Origin: Oscillospiraceae bacterium
GTDB lineage: Bacteria > Bacillota > Clostridia > Oscillospirales > Acutalibacteraceae
NCBI GenBank assembly: GCA_015065975.1
Contig: SVPG01000023.1
Span: 1 to 33,021 of the forward strand
Direction of reading: 5' to 3'
DNA: 33,021 bases
Shown piece by piece: positions 32,401-33,021 of this stretch. Under the pieces are notes generated by a model that saw only the letters and a program-made list of their open reading frames with translations, made no database searches and was not told the DNA's origin. Both the position numbers and the translations under genes were made by a program. The number at the start of each line of letters is the position of its first letter. Position 1 is the stretch's first letter.

Positions 32401-32424
32401 GTTGCAGCGGCGCGGTTTTTCGGG

Positions 32425-32500
32425 AAAAGGTACCCCTGCGGATACCCCCGAAATACGACATTTTTCTACCATTCGGAGACAAAAAGTAGCCCTGCGGATA
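32425..32500. repeat. Two imperfect 20-bp direct repeats upstream of the zinc-ribbon gene
   Basis: Positions 32425-32444 and 32481-32500 share AAAAG-TA-C-CCTGCGGATA with few differences, 56 bp apart. The first copy is also inside an inverted repeat formed by a TTTCGGG arm (from about 32418) and a CCCGAAA arm (about 32447-32453). They precede a probable start region for 32566. Confidence 0.6.
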
Positions 32501-32565
32501 ATATACATTATTAAGTTGACCCGTTAGAATGGGTGATGTAAACGGTCACATGAGGAGGTGCTTCG

Positions 32566-32928
32566 ATGCTTGACCCGATCACGAAACGGTACGAAGACGC
32601 ATCTGATATGAAACGGTTTGAGTTTGTATTCTTCTGCGACTGCTGCGGCAGGGCTATCCCCTCCACCGCGCTTGATTTTCATTCGGGGTTCAGACGCAAG
32701 CTTTTTCTGACTGCCGAAGAGCGCGAGGCGAGGGCCATCATCTATGCCGACCATCACAGCAAGGCTTACGAGCGGGCAAACAACGAGGTCCTGCACGAGC
32801 TCAACCGATGCGAAAGGTGCGGCGATATGGTGTGCGAGGACTGTACCGTGTACAACGAAACCGATGACGGCGGCGTGATCTGCAGAAAATGCAGAGAAGC
32901 GGGCGCCGAAGGGACGGAGGATAGGTGA
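32566..32928 (+). CDS. Cys-rich zinc-ribbon-like hypothetical protein
   Basis: The 120-residue soluble protein has four Cys pairs: CDCC (about 24-27), CERC (about 82-85), CEDC (about 90-93) and CRKC (about 106-109), which could bind two or more zinc ions. The first knuckle is separated from the others by an amphipathic helix of about 50 residues (LTAEEREARAIIYADHHSKAYERA). I do not recognise a named family. GGAGGTG precedes the ATG. The stop is two bases before a lipoprotein gene, so they are one transcript. Confidence 0.82.
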   Translation: MLDPITKRYEDASDMKRFEFVFFCDCCGRAIPSTALDFHSGFRRKLFLTAEEREARAIIYADHHSKAYERANNEVLHELNRCERCGDMVCEDCTVYNETDDGGVICRKCREAGAEGTEDR

Positions 32929-32930
32929 TT

Positions 32931-33021
32931 ATGAAAAGATATATTTTTCTGATATGCGTAATATTGATATGTATGTGCGGCTGCGGCAAGGATACCGAGA
33001 ATGAACATAACGTTCTGACTT
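32931..33021 (+). CDS. Lipoprotein, 5' part only
   Basis: The first 30 codons are present before the window ends. They begin with MKRYIFLI, a short hydrophobic core and CGC with Cys18 as probable lipidation site, followed by charged residues, so a surface lipoprotein is likely. AGGTGA stands just before the ATG, within the end of the zinc-ribbon gene. The MKRYI start also occurs in the CAP lipoprotein at 8353, though the similarity is short and may be chance. Function cannot be judged. Confidence 0.75.
   Translation, partial: MKRYIFLICVILICMCGCGKDTENEHNVLT

Overview
The window looks like ordinary chromosome from a moderately GC-rich, spore-forming anaerobic Clostridia bacterium, most likely Oscillospirales/Ruminococcaceae. 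Three things point there: a complete cotJABC spore-coat locus, a multi-subunit NADH-linked [FeFe]-hydrogenase operon, and a secreted amidase carrying dockerin repeats and a cohesin-like domain. Good AAGGAGG-type ribosome sites, TTGACA/TATAAT promoters and many hairpin-plus-T-run terminators also fit a Firmicute. The placement is inferred from gene content only.

Layout. 1-610 (-): a ParA ATPase cut by the window edge, with codon use unlike the neighbours and possibly part of a mobile element. 790-2145 (-): amidase-dockerin-cohesin-like protein with an abruptly ending C-terminus. 2290-4896 (+): MscL channel, a DUF2752 membrane protein, and a membrane-anchored plus a cytosolic cyclophilin, closed by a shared terminator. 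4951-7720 (-): a duplicated YcxB-like membrane protein and a DUF5711 beta-propeller-like protein. 7939-11091 (+): acidic hypothetical protein, CAP-domain lipoprotein, DUF1385 membrane protein and PrmC. 11187-12967 (+): recA-recX. 13050-13166 (+): a free-standing 5S rRNA gene with its own promoter and terminator.

13266-17022 (-): an AT-rich leucine-rich-repeat protein with an unusual 13-residue repeat stalk, a DUF3592 protein, an AI-2E-family transporter and RsmE. 17453-19843 (+): glycogen phosphorylase behind a strong promoter. 19888-21954 (-): an O-antigen-ligase-like polytopic protein. 22054-22257: a dense cluster of hairpins. 22306-23030 (-): a translationally coupled DUF2178-like membrane protein and XRE regulator. 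23313-24071 (-): a SAM methyltransferase bracketed by two copies of a roughly 90-bp repeat.

24272-29284 (-): hydrogenase operon in the order hydC-like, HATPase protein, [2Fe-2S] protein, hydB-like, hydA. It should couple NADH and ferredoxin to H2, and it has a palindrome across its start region. 29522-30596 (+): cotJA-cotJB-cotJC. 30802-32360 (+): an XRE-membrane protein and a 7TM-like LuxR-type membrane regulator. 32566-33021 (+): a Cys-rich zinc-ribbon-like protein and the start of a lipoprotein gene. No tRNA, CRISPR array, transposase or recognisable defence system was found. The best novelty leads are modest: the amidase architecture, the LRR stalk repeats, the interspersed repeats, and the hydrogenase motif variants and operator.
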